This document shows positions 50,451 to 57,988 of a stretch of DNA of 64,000 nucleotides, one piece after another (the first letter of the stretch is position 1; every line of letters starts with the position of its first letter). Origin of the DNA: Thermomonospora catenispora (GTDB lineage: Bacteria > Actinomycetota > Actinomycetes > Streptosporangiales > Streptosporangiaceae); assembly GCF_006363815.1 (NCBI RefSeq), contig NZ_RRYT01000012.1:50933-114932 (forward strand), read 5' to 3'. Under the pieces are notes generated by a model. The model was not told the origin of the DNA, ran no database searches, and was given only the letters and a program-made list of their open reading frames with translations. The position numbers and the translations under genes are program-made.

Positions 50451-52172
50451 ATGCTGGGACAGTCGCGGACGCTGGTCGTGCCCCTGATCGTGATGGTCAC
50501 CGCATTGCTCGGCCTGGCGTCACCGGCCGCCGCGGACGCCCCGTCGCAGGCCCTCGCCGCCGAGACGGTGGCCAGCGACGAGGTCGTCCTGACGGTGGGC
50601 CGCGACGGCGTCGTGCAGGCGCGCGAGACCATCGTCTATGAGTTCGCCGGCGGACGCGGGTTCGAGCGCACGTTCGTCACCCGCACCCGTGACAGCGACA
50701 CCCGCGACCGGGTGTACGAGATCAGCGACGTGCAGGCCTCCAGCCCCGACGGCGGCCCCGACCGGGCGACGGTGTCGGTGGACGGCAGCCGCACCCGGGT
50801 GTCGGTGTCCGGCGACCGGCCGCTGCACGGACGGCGCACCGTGGTCCTGACCTACCGGGTGCGCGGCGTCATCACCCCGCTCGGCATGCGGGACGAGCTG
50901 CGGTGGGCGGCGATCGGCGGCTGGAGCACCCGGGTGGCCGCCGCCCGGGTGGTCGTGCGCGGCCCGGTGATGGACGGGTCCATCAACTGCTTCGCCGGCC
51001 CGCTGGCCAGCGCGATCGGCTGCGCCCAGTTCAACCCCGACCACACCCGCACCGAGGGCACGTTCTCGCAGAACAACCTGCTGCCCGGCGAGCACCTGAC
51101 GGTGGTGGTGGGCTACCGGGCCGGGACCGTGCCCGCCGAGCCGATCTACGCCAAGCGCCGCACCCTGGCCACCGCGTTCTCGGTGAACGCCGTCACCCTC
51201 GGCGCCCTGGGGGCGCTGCTGGTGCTGCTGCTCGGCGGGTTCGGCGTGCTGTACCTGCTGCGCGGCCGGGACGCCCGCGCCGTCGACAAGCACGCCGCCG
51301 AGGGCGACCGGCCCGCCGTGCAGGGCGAGGAGTTCGCCCCGCCGGACGGGGTGCGCCCCGGCCAGATCGGCACCCTGATCGACGAGCAGGCCGACGTCAT
51401 CGACGTCACCGCCACCATCGTGGACCTGGCGGTGCGCGCGTACCTGCTGATCGAGGAGGAGGACCGGGAGGCCACCGGCCGCACCGACTGGACGCTGCGC
51501 AAGCTGGACCGGCCGGTCGACGACCTGCTCCCCTACGAGCGGCTGCTGCTCGACGCGCTGTTCGAGGGGCGGGAGGCGATCAAGCTGTCGGAGCTGGACG
51601 GCACGTTCGCCCCGCAGCTGGCCCGGGTCCGCTCGGCGATGTACGACGACGTGGTCAAGCAGGGCTGGTTCGCCCGTCGCCCGGACACGGTGCGCAGCCG
51701 CTGGTCCACCGCGGGCATCGTGCTGACGATCCTGGGCGTCGTCGGCACCGTGGGGCTGGCGATCTTCACCGATCTGGCGCTGATCGGGCTGGCGGTCATC
51801 ATCGGCGGAGCGGCCCTGGCGGTCGGCGGCCAGTACATGCCGGCCAAGACCGCCCGCGGCTCCACCGTACTGGCCCACACCATCGGCTTCCGCGCCCATC
51901 TGGAGCGCGGCGAGGCCCCCGAAGGCGTCGAGGGTCCCCAGCGCATCGCCCTGTTCTCCCGCTACCTGCCGTACGCGGTGGTGTTCGACGTGGTCGACAA
52001 GTGGGCCAAGACGGTCGAGGACGCCGGGGTGCAGGCCGAGGGCGCCGACAACCTCTACTGGTACGAGGGCCCCGCCGAGTGGGACCTGTCGAAGTTCGCC
52101 GAGTCGATGCGCACCTTCACCCTGGCCACCTCCGGCGCCATCTCCCGCACCAGGCAGTTCCGCAGCCTCTGA
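50451..52172 (+). CDS. DUF2207 family membrane protein
   Basis: The 573-residue protein has a signal peptide (residues 1-28), an extracellular beta-rich DUF2207 domain (about 40-235; ARETIVYEFAGGRGFERTFV and VVVLTYRVRGVITPL type strands), a membrane helix at about 248-270, a cytoplasmic region with a winged-helix-like segment (IGTLIDEQADVIDVTATIVDLAVRAYLLIEEE), then a pair of membrane helices (about 420-460) and a C-terminal domain ending in a low-motif tail. The LFSRYLPYAVVFDVVDKWAK segment is characteristic. Function unknown. It is divergent from the metallopeptidase gene. Confidence 0.9.
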   Translation: MLGQSRTLVVPLIVMVTALLGLASPAAADAPSQALAAETVASDEVVLTVGRDGVVQARETIVYEFAGGRGFERTFVTRTRDSDTRDRVYEISDVQASSPDGGPDRATVSVDGSRTRVSVSGDRPLHGRRTVVLTYRVRGVITPLGMRDELRWAAIGGWSTRVAAARVVVRGPVMDGSINCFAGPLASAIGCAQFNPDHTRTEGTFSQNNLLPGEHLTVVVGYRAGTVPAEPIYAKRRTLATAFSVNAVTLGALGALLVLLLGGFGVLYLLRGRDARAVDKHAAEGDRPAVQGEEFAPPDGVRPGQIGTLIDEQADVIDVTATIVDLAVRAYLLIEEEDREATGRTDWTLRKLDRPVDDLLPYERLLLDALFEGREAIKLSELDGTFAPQLARVRSAMYDDVVKQGWFARRPDTVRSRWSTAGIVLTILGVVGTVGLAIFTDLALIGLAVIIGGAALAVGGQYMPAKTARGSTVLAHTIGFRAHLERGEAPEGVEGPQRIALFSRYLPYAVVFDVVDKWAKTVEDAGVQAEGADNLYWYEGPAEWDLSKFAESMRTFTLATSGAISRTRQFRSL

Positions 52173-52230
52173 CCCCTCCGGCGGATTGATCGCCCGCCAC
52201 CGGGTAAAGGCCGGGGCGGAGGTGGAAGGC

Positions 52231-52494
52231 ATGCTCATCATGGCCGTCCGGCTGGGCGCCGGTTACTGGCTGCTCCTCGGGCCCGCCCTGGTGGCGCTGG
52301 CGCTGGCCGTCTGGCTGTTCCTGACGGTGCGCGCGGCGCGCCGCCGGGTGCCCCATCCGGAACGGATGCACGGCGACGCGCCGCATCGCGGCCCCATCCA
52401 GGGCGGCACCCTGCAGGGCGACCCCGGACAGCGCAACGCCAACGAAAAAGGGTTCGAGCCCGACGAGGAGACGACCGAGCCGCGCCGGCGCTGA
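52231..52494 (+). CDS. small single-pass membrane protein
   Basis: The 87-residue protein has one N-terminal membrane helix (residues 8-32, AGYWLLLGPALVALALAVWLFL) followed by a hydrophilic tail of 50 residues rich in Arg, Pro, His, Gly and acidic residues. ATG 52231 follows GGAGG by about nine bases; ATG 52240 is an alternative. It is 58 bases downstream of the DUF2207 gene and may be cotranscribed. Not recognised. Confidence 0.65.
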   Translation: MLIMAVRLGAGYWLLLGPALVALALAVWLFLTVRAARRRVPHPERMHGDAPHRGPIQGGTLQGDPGQRNANEKGFEPDEETTEPRRR

Positions 52495-52506
52495 GGGCCG
52501 GGAGAG

Positions 52507-53505
52507 CTAGCGTCCCGGCAGCGCGGCGAGGAAGGCGGCGGCCGGGCGGACCGCGCCGACCGTCTCCTCGCCGCCGAACACCGGCGAGAGGTCCATCTCC
52601 GCCTCCGCGCCGAGCGCGCGCAGCAGCGCGACGGTGACCGGGACGCGCGCCCGCATCGCCCCGTCGTCGATCTTGACGGCGCCGGCCCGGCCGTCCGGGA
52701 GCGCGAACGCGTCCACGCCCTCGGCGCCGCACTTGACCAGCAGACCGGGCACCGCCTCCATCAACCGCAGCTCCGGGCGCCCGGTGCCGCAGGTCCACTC
52801 CGGATGAGCCCGCATCGCGTCGGCCACCCGCCGCTCCGGGTCGCCCGGCGGGGCGGTCACCAACGCCCGGTACGCCCGCGCCACCCCCAGCGGCGAGACG
52901 GCGAACACCGGCGCCCCGCAGCCGTCCACCCCGACCGCGGCGGGCGTCTCGCCGCTCAGCTCGGCGAGGGTGTCGCGCACGGCCCGCTGCAGCGGATGGC
53001 CGGGATCCAGGTAGGCGTCGACGGGCCAGCCGCGGTGCACGCAGGTGGCGAGCATGGCGGCGTGCTTGCCGGAGCAGTTCATCCGCAGCCGCGAGGGGGC
53101 GCCGCCCGCCTTGGCGAGACCGATGGCGACGGCGTCCTCCATCGGCCACGCCCGCGGGCAGCGCAGCGCCGCCGAGGTCAGGCCGGCCCCGGCGAGGATG
53201 CGCTCCACGCCCTCGACGTGGAACTCCTCTCCGCTGTGGCTGGCGGCGGCCAGCGCCACCAGCTCCTCCTCCTTCAGCTCCAGCCCGCAGCGGAGCATGG
53301 CGGCGGCCTGGATCGGCTTGAGGGTCGACCGGGGCCAGATCGGCTCCCGGGCCGACCCGACCCGCACCAGCGGGGTCCCGTCGGCGGCGAGCGCGACCGC
53401 CGTCCCCCGGTGCCGGGACTCCACCAGGCCCGACCGCTCCACCTCGACCAGCACGGGATGCGCGTCCACCGCGTCCTCTCGACGCTCGAAGGTCCGGGCC
53501 GACAT
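52507..53505 (-). CDS. ansA: L-asparaginase, Rhizobium etli type
   Basis: The 332-residue enzyme belongs to the Rhizobium etli-type asparaginases, unrelated to the bacterial type I/II enzymes. It shows WPRSTLKPIQ with the Ser60-x-x-Lys63 pair, AASHSGE, the MNCSGKHAAML zinc-site Cys/Lys pair (equivalent to Cys135 and Lys138 of ReAV) and VDGCGAPVFA (equivalent to Cys189). Lys in VKIDDGAMRAR corresponds to the active-site Lys263 region. All expected residues are present. It hydrolyses asparagine to aspartate and ammonia. Its ATG shares one base with the stop of the upstream BKACE gene (TGATG), so the two are coupled. Confidence 0.9.
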   Translation of the reverse strand: MSARTFERREDAVDAHPVLVEVERSGLVESRHRGTAVALAADGTPLVRVGSAREPIWPRSTLKPIQAAAMLRCGLELKEEELVALAAASHSGEEFHVEGVERILAGAGLTSAALRCPRAWPMEDAVAIGLAKAGGAPSRLRMNCSGKHAAMLATCVHRGWPVDAYLDPGHPLQRAVRDTLAELSGETPAAVGVDGCGAPVFAVSPLGVARAYRALVTAPPGDPERRVADAMRAHPEWTCGTGRPELRLMEAVPGLLVKCGAEGVDAFALPDGRAGAVKIDDGAMRARVPVTVALLRALGAEAEMDLSPVFGGEETVGAVRPAAAFLAALPGR

Positions 53506-54335
53506 CACCGGCGCGCGGGCATGCCGAGGAACTCCCGGGCCTCCTCCGCCCGCATCGGCGGGCGCTGGGCGATCCGGGCCAGCTCGGCGGCCCGTTCCAC
53601 CAGCATGGCGTTGGAGGTCACCGGGACGCCCTTGGCGTAGGTGAGGGTGTCCTCCATGCCGACCCGCAGATGCCCGCCCGCGGACAGGGCGGCCAGCATC
53701 ACCGGCACGCTGGTGCGGCCGATCCCGGTGGCCGACCAGGTCGCCCCGGCGGGCAGCGCCTCGACGGCGGCGACCAGGGTGCGGGCGTCGCCCGGCATCC
53801 CGCCCGGCACCCCCATCACCAGGTCGCAGTGCACCCGGCCGCCGTGCGGGGGGCCGTAGGCGTCCAGCAGCCGGTGCAGCGTACTGATGTGACCGAGGTC
53901 GAACAGCTCGAACTCCGGAACGATCCCCAGCTCCTGGGTGCGGCGGTAGAGGCGAGTGATGAACGGCCAGGGGTTCATGAACACCTCGTCGCCGAAGTTG
54001 ACCGTTCCGCAGGTCAGCGAGCAGGCGTCCGGCTCGGACTCCAGCACCCGCAGCCGGTCCTCGTAACCGTCGCTGACCGCCCCGCCGGTGGAGACCTGGA
54101 TGATCAGCCCGGTGGCCTCGCGCAGCGCCTGCACGGTGTCCCGCAGCCGCGCCGGGTCCAGGGTGGGCCGTGCCTCGTCGTCCCGGATGTGCACGTGGAT
54201 CACCGCCGCCCCGGCGGCCTCGCACTCCTTGGCCGTCTGGACCAGCTCCTCCAGCGTCACCGGCAGCTGCGGCACCTCGGACTTGGCGGACTCGGCGCCC
54301 GTCGGCGCCACGGTGATGAGCGTCGTTGCTCCCAT
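53505..54335 (-). CDS. BKACE (DUF849) beta-keto acid cleavage enzyme family protein
   Basis: The 276-residue protein has the BKACE barrel with the zinc-binding VIHVHIRDDEARPTLD (His-Val-His, about residues 47-49), LIIQVSTGGAV, CSLTCGTVNFGDEVFMNP with the conserved active-site region, FELFDLGHI and VGMEDTLTYAKGVPVTSNAMLV near the end. These enzymes condense a beta-keto acid with acetyl-CoA to give acetoacetate and an acyl-CoA; the substrate class differs among subfamilies and cannot be fixed here. It is the first gene of a pair with the asparaginase, an unusual partner. ATG 54335 fits the family start; the 54506 reading does not. Confidence 0.92.
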   Translation of the reverse strand: MGATTLITVAPTGAESAKSEVPQLPVTLEELVQTAKECEAAGAAVIHVHIRDDEARPTLDPARLRDTVQALREATGLIIQVSTGGAVSDGYEDRLRVLESEPDACSLTCGTVNFGDEVFMNPWPFITRLYRRTQELGIVPEFELFDLGHISTLHRLLDAYGPPHGGRVHCDLVMGVPGGMPGDARTLVAAVEALPAGATWSATGIGRTSVPVMLAALSAGGHLRVGMEDTLTYAKGVPVTSNAMLVERAAELARIAQRPPMRAEEAREFLGMPARR

Positions 54336-54398
54336 AGCGGAAGTCTCGCGCCGCGACCGGGCGCGACACAATAGTCCCGTTCCGAGGAAAGGCAGGTC

Positions 54399-54824
54399 AT
54401 GCGGGCTGTTGTACAGCGGGTCAGCCGGGCGAGCGTCACCGTCGACGGGTCGGTGGTGGGCGAGATCACCGAGCCGGGGCTGCTGGCGCTGGTGGGGGTG
54501 ACGCACGACGACACCCCCGAGCGGGCGCGCAAGCTGGCGGGCAAGATGTGGGGGCTGCGGATCCTGGAGGGCGAGAAGTCCTGCTCGGACGTGGGCGCCC
54601 CGCTGCTGGTGGTCAGCCAGTTCACGCTGTACGGCGACACCCGCAAGGGCCGTCGCCCCAGCTGGGTGGCCGCCGCGCCCGGGCCGGTGGCCGAGCCGCT
54701 GGTCGACGCGGTGGTGGCCGAGCTGCGGAGGCTGGGCGCCCGGGTGGAGACCGGCCGGTTCGGCGCGGACATGAAGGTGGAGCTGGTCAACGACGGCCCG
54801 GTGACGCTGATCCTGGAGGTCTAG
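54399..54824 (+). CDS. dtd: D-aminoacyl-tRNA deacylase
   Basis: The 141-residue enzyme removes D-amino acids mischarged on tRNA. It begins [17 protein letters not shown] and has the catalytic SQFTLYGDT (about residues 73-81) and the substrate-binding NDGPVT (about 131-136; Pro of the chirality-selecting cis Gly-Pro motif). Length and motif positions are standard. It is divergent from the BKACE gene and converges on ygfZ. Confidence 0.96.
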   Translation: MRAVVQRVSRASVTVDGSVVGEITEPGLLALVGVTHDDTPERARKLAGKMWGLRILEGEKSCSDVGAPLLVVSQFTLYGDTRKGRRPSWVAAAPGPVAEPLVDAVVAELRRLGARVETGRFGADMKVELVNDGPVTLILEV

Positions 54825-54841
54825 CGGGCCCCGAAGGCCCG
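54825..54841. terminator. hairpin between dtd and ygfZ
   Basis: CGGGCC (54825-54830) and GGCCCG (54836-54841) flank a five-base loop between convergent stop codons. Confidence 0.6.
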
Positions 54842-54850
54842 GCGGCGGGC

Positions 54851-55840
54851 TCAGCCGCGCAGGAGGGGGCCCCGGCGGAGCCGCTCCCTGGCGGTGCCGC
54901 CGGTGTCGGGGGGCACCACCACCTCCTGGGCGGCGGCCACCCCGCCGGCCAGCAGGTCGGCGTCCACCGGGACGGTCCGCTTGACCAGGGCGAGCGCGAT
55001 CGGCCCCAGCTCATGGTGCCGGGCGGCCGACCCGACGAACCCGACGTCGCGGCCGTCCAGCTCGACCGGGTCGCCGTGCGCGGGCAGCCGGTCGACGCTG
55101 CCGTCCAGATGCAGCATCACCAGCCGGCGCGGCGGATGCCCCAGGTTGTGGACGCGGGCGACCGTCTCCTGGCCGCGGTAGCAGCCCTTGTTCAGGTGCA
55201 CGGCGTCCTCGACCCAGCCCACCTCGTGCGGGATGGTGCGATGGTCGGTGTCCAGTCCCAGCCGCGGCCGGTGCGCGGCGATCCGGAGCGCCTCATAGGC
55301 CCAGATCCCCGCCGGACGGGCGCGCTCGGGCAGCTCCGCCAGGACGGACCGCTCGACGATCCGGGTGGTGGTGCCGGCCACGTCGGGGAACTCCAGCGCC
55401 CCCGGGATCTCGGGGCCGCCGGTGACCACGGCGTACTCCTCGCTGAGGTCGGCGACCTCGACCCGCAGCGTGAACCGCATCCGGTCGAGGAACTCCACCA
55501 GCGCCGGCGCGGTCCCGGGCTCCACGTGCGCCCACACCGCCTCGCCGTCGTCGATCAGGTGCAGGTGGTGCTCGATGTGCCCGTTGGGGCTCAGCAGCAG
55601 CGCCTGCGTCGGCCGGTTCGGCGGCAGCTCCTTCAGATGCTGGCTGAGCAGGCTGTGCAGCCACTCCAGCCGGTCGGGCCCGGACACCCGGATCACTCCG
55701 CGGTTGCCGCGGTCGACGAACGCCGTCCCGTCCGCCAGGGCCCGCTGCTCGTGCGCGGGCCGTCCGTAGTGCGCGGCGACCTCCTCGTCGGGACGATCGG
55801 CGGCGACGGCTCCGGGCAGCTTGAGCAGCGGACTGTTCAT
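54851..55840 (-). CDS. ygfZ: folate-binding protein YgfZ/CAF17 family (Fe-S cluster maturation)
   Basis: The 329-residue protein is related to aminomethyltransferase GcvT and needed for folate-dependent maturation or repair of Fe-S enzymes. The signature KGCYRGQETVARV (cysteine about residue 211) is intact. GNRGVIRVSGPDRLEWLHSLLSQHL at residues 46-70 and PRLGLDTDHRTIPHEVGWV are typical. It lies between dtd and the nur-like gene, on the same strand as nur and 82 bases downstream of it. ATG 55840 gives the expected N-terminus. Confidence 0.93.
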   Translation of the reverse strand: MNSPLLKLPGAVAADRPDEEVAAHYGRPAHEQRALADGTAFVDRGNRGVIRVSGPDRLEWLHSLLSQHLKELPPNRPTQALLLSPNGHIEHHLHLIDDGEAVWAHVEPGTAPALVEFLDRMRFTLRVEVADLSEEYAVVTGGPEIPGALEFPDVAGTTTRIVERSVLAELPERARPAGIWAYEALRIAAHRPRLGLDTDHRTIPHEVGWVEDAVHLNKGCYRGQETVARVHNLGHPPRRLVMLHLDGSVDRLPAHGDPVELDGRDVGFVGSAARHHELGPIALALVKRTVPVDADLLAGGVAAAQEVVVPPDTGGTARERLRRGPLLRG

Positions 55841-55922
55841 GACACCCAGTATGACCGCTCCCGGGCCCTGCTTCTCGGGGCGCAGGGCGCCTCCCGCCGG
55901 TCGTCCCGCGGGCGCACGGAGG

Positions 55923-56333
55923 CTATCCGCACTTGCGGCAGCGGCCGTAGACGGTGAGGTGGTGAACGTCGGTCTGGAAGCCGTACTCGCGTTGCAGGAG
56001 GTCGATCATCTGGTCGGCGACGCTGGGCGCGACGTCGTCGACGGCGCCGCACTTGCGGCACACCAGGTGGACGTGCTCGGCCTCGGTGGCCAGGTGATAG
56101 GTGGGCGGGCCGTGCCCCAGATGGGTGTGCTTGACCAGGCCCAGCTCCTCCAGCAGCTCCAGGGTGCGGTAGACCGTGGAGATGTTGACGCCGCGCGCCG
56201 TGCGCTGAACCTCGGTGCAGATCTCCTCGGGGGTCCCGTGCTCCAGCGTGGTGACCGCCTCGAGCACCAGCTGGCGCTGCGGAGTGACCCGATAGCCGCG
56301 CGCCCGCAGTTCCTCCTGCCACGTGTCGGCCAT
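55923..56333 (-). CDS. nur: Fur-family nickel-responsive regulator, Nur-like
   Basis: The 136-residue protein has the Fur winged helix (ARGYRVTPQRQLVLEAVTTLEHGTPEEI, VNISTVYRTLELLEELGLVKHTHLGHGPPTYHL) and a metal/dimer domain with VHLVCRKC and GRCRKCG cysteines. ISTVYRTLELLEELGLV and HTHLGHG are the patterns of Streptomyces Nur rather than Fur or Zur. By position His32, His87 and His89 match Nur nickel ligands and His69/His71 the second site; one of the Nur histidines before them appears to be replaced here. Its probable target is the Nur box before sodF at 1470. ATG 56333 gives the normal start. Confidence 0.85.
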   Translation of the reverse strand: MADTWQEELRARGYRVTPQRQLVLEAVTTLEHGTPEEICTEVQRTARGVNISTVYRTLELLEELGLVKHTHLGHGPPTYHLATEAEHVHLVCRKCGAVDDVAPSVADQMIDLLQREYGFQTDVHHLTVYGRCRKCG

Positions 56334-56451
56334 GGACGCAGTGTATGTCGGGCCGATGCCGCCCGCCCCCTGCAAGCAACCTCAAAGAAGCACAGAGCTG
56401 GAGAAATCAGTTGCCCGACCGGGGGACGGGCGCATAGCGTGCGAGTACGCG
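56334..56451. other. leader region between nur and the RNA element
   Basis: It holds the divergent promoters of nur and of the RNA element. The stretch 56371-56416 (TGCAAGCAACCTCAAAGAAGC and on) is less GC-rich than its surroundings, fitting a promoter zone. A TTGCAA-like half-site occurs near 56370-56377 but no convincing Nur box with two halves was seen. Confidence 0.4.
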
Positions 56452-56665
56452 AGAAAGGAGGTGGTCCGGAACATGCATGGTTGCGGGACTCGCGAGGTGA
56501 CTGTCCGCTAGTCGCCGTCTCGCCTCGGCTCCGGCGCCTCGGCGCGGAGGAGACCAGCCGTGACGCGGCTGGCGAATACCAGGCATTCACCCGATCCCCG
56601 GGCCGATGGACCCAGTCCCGTCCATCGCCCGCCGTACGGCGGAAGGCCCGGGGATCGTTCTTTCC
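56452..56665 (+). ncRNA. structured RNA element with extended 16S-complementary Shine-Dalgarno and 12-codon ORF
   Basis: AGAAAGGAGGTGGTCC at 56452-56467 is complementary to the whole 3' end of 16S rRNA (16 bases, one G-U pair), far beyond a normal ribosome binding site. A 12-residue reading frame MHGCGTREVTVR follows (56473-56511). About 80 bases later comes a perfect 13-base-pair stem (56592-56604 with 56645-56657) enclosing two hairpins, 56605-56611/56620-56626 and 56629-56633/56638-56642, a three-way junction, then TTCTTT. It looks like a short transcript ending in an elaborate terminator. Whether it acts as RNA, as a small peptide gene or as a leader is not known; no annotated gene lies immediately downstream on this strand. 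Confidence 0.65.
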
Positions 56666-56777
56666 CGCCTCTTCCCGCCCGTACCGCCCGCGGCGCGCTC
56701 CGGCGGCGCGATCAGGGCGCCGGCCCGCGGCCCCGGACGGGCGCGTCGTTCACTCGTTCCGGTTCACTCGGCCCGGT

Positions 56778-57263
56778 TCACGTGACCCGCTTGAGCTGGG
56801 CCGACACATGGGACTGCAGCGGCTTTCCCATGGCGGCCATGTCATAGGCCCAGCCCAGGTCCTCCCCGATCAGCCCGTACAGCCGGTGCCCGGCGGCGAC
56901 CTCCTTGGCGGTGGCGGTGCGGGCGACCATGTCGGTGCGCAGCTCCACCCGGTTGAACGCCACGTTCCCCAGGTAGATCTCCACGATCCCGGTGGAGTGC
57001 GTCAGCGTGACCTCGACCTCGTGGTCCGGCAGCGGGCGCCAGTAGCCCGTCTCCACGGCCAGCGGCCGTCCCAGGCCACCCTCCTCGTCCAGCAGCCAGG
57101 TGCGGCTGGTGTAGCTCAAAAACGGCCTGCCGTCGTGGGTGAAGGAGATGTGCTGGCCGAACCGGAAGCTCTCGATGGTGGGGTAGCCGCCGACTCCGGC
57201 GCCCTCCCATTCGCCGACCAGGAACTCCAGCGGCTTGAGATCGGGGTGCAGCTCGGGCTCCAT
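56778..57263 (-). CDS. nitrobindin-like heme-binding beta-barrel protein (FABP family, DUF1794)
   Basis: The 161-residue protein has the nitrobindin signature GEWEGAGVGGYP at residues 17-28, a ten-strand antiparallel barrel pattern (SFRFGQHISFTHDGRPFLSYTSRTW, ETGYWRPL, EVEVTLTHSTGIVEIYLG) and a C-terminal heme-ligand histidine, His152, in LQSHVSAQLKRV. Such proteins bind ferric heme and isomerise peroxynitrite to nitrate. Length and ends match actinobacterial members (for example Rv2717c). It is a single gene facing the RNA element. Confidence 0.93.
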   Translation of the reverse strand: MEPELHPDLKPLEFLVGEWEGAGVGGYPTIESFRFGQHISFTHDGRPFLSYTSRTWLLDEEGGLGRPLAVETGYWRPLPDHEVEVTLTHSTGIVEIYLGNVAFNRVELRTDMVARTATAKEVAAGHRLYGLIGEDLGWAYDMAAMGKPLQSHVSAQLKRVT

Positions 57264-57330
57264 GCTCCGTCAGCGTAGTGCCCGCCGTGCAGCGCTCAGG
57301 ACGCCCCGGCGGACCTCCGGCGCGCTCCGC

Positions 57331-57426
57331 TCAGCGCAGCCGGAACAGCGCCAGCACCAGCAGCAGCATCGTCACCGCGATCACGACCAGGACAGCCACC
57401 AGCACGATGGCGTTCACCATCCCCAT
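57331..57426 (-). CDS. possible 31-residue membrane peptide
   Basis: A short reading frame MGMVNAIVLVAVLVVIAVTM followed by LLLVLALFRLR gives one perfect membrane helix with a basic end. Codons are typical of the genome. It lies 67 bases upstream of the nitrobindin gene start on the same strand and is divergent from the DsrE gene. No homology can be judged by eye. Confidence 0.4.
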   Translation of the reverse strand: MGMVNAIVLVAVLVVIAVTMLLLVLALFRLR

Positions 57427-57489
57427 GCGGCCGGAGCGTAACGCGACCGCCCGCCGGGACGGGAGCGGGCGCGCGCTACTGTGCCCCTC

Positions 57490-57852
57490 ATGGCGAAGAC
57501 ATTGGTGATCAAAGCCACGTCCGGGGAGGACGGGAAGGAGCGCTGCAACCAGGCCTTCACCGTCGCGGCGGCGGCGGTGGCGTCCGGGGTGAAGGTCTCG
57601 CTGTGGCTGACCGGCGAGTCCGCCTGGTTCGCCCTGCCGGGCAGGGCCGCGGAGTTCGAGCTGCCGCACGCCACCCCGCTGCAGGACCTGCTGGAGGCGG
57701 TGCTGGCCGGCGGCACGGTGACGGTCTGCTCCCAGTGCGCCGCCCGCCGCGACATCACCGCCGACGACGTCATCCCCGGCATCCGGATCGCGGGGGCGCC
57801 CACATTCGTCGAAGAGGTGACCGCCGAGGGCGCTCAGGCGTTGGTCTACTGA
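57490..57852 (+). CDS. DsrE family protein
   Basis: The 120-residue protein has the DsrE/DsrF-like fold: TLVIKATSGEDGKERCNQAFTVAAAAVASGVKVSLWLTGESAWFALPG, followed by LQDLLEAVLAGGTVTVCSQCAARRDITADDVIPGIRIAGAPTFVEEV. The CSQCAARR cysteine pair (about residues 78-81) lies where DsrE-type sulfur-transfer proteins hold their reactive cysteine. Sulfur or redox chemistry is possible; the true role is unknown. ATG 57490 has almost no upstream ribosome binding site. Confidence 0.87.
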   Translation: MAKTLVIKATSGEDGKERCNQAFTVAAAAVASGVKVSLWLTGESAWFALPGRAAEFELPHATPLQDLLEAVLAGGTVTVCSQCAARRDITADDVIPGIRIAGAPTFVEEVTAEGAQALVY

Positions 57853-57988
57853 ACGCCGCGGCGCCGTTTCGTCGGTCGCGGCACGACGCCGGGCGGCATC
57901 ATGAGCACCGGGCCCTGCCGGCCCGCCATCGGATTGATCCCCCGGAGAAGGGACACAACAGGGTCATGCGGCACACCGGAGATGCGAC

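Noticed and set aside
52440..52470. tRNA T-arm-like GGGTTCGAGCCCG
   Set aside because: It is inside a coding frame and has no acceptor stem or anticodon arm around it. No other tRNA-like arm was noticed in the window.
57853..57988. Possible manganese riboswitch before the TerC gene
   Set aside because: TerC genes are often preceded by yybP-ykoY elements, but the 136-base leader lacks the conserved paired regions of that class.
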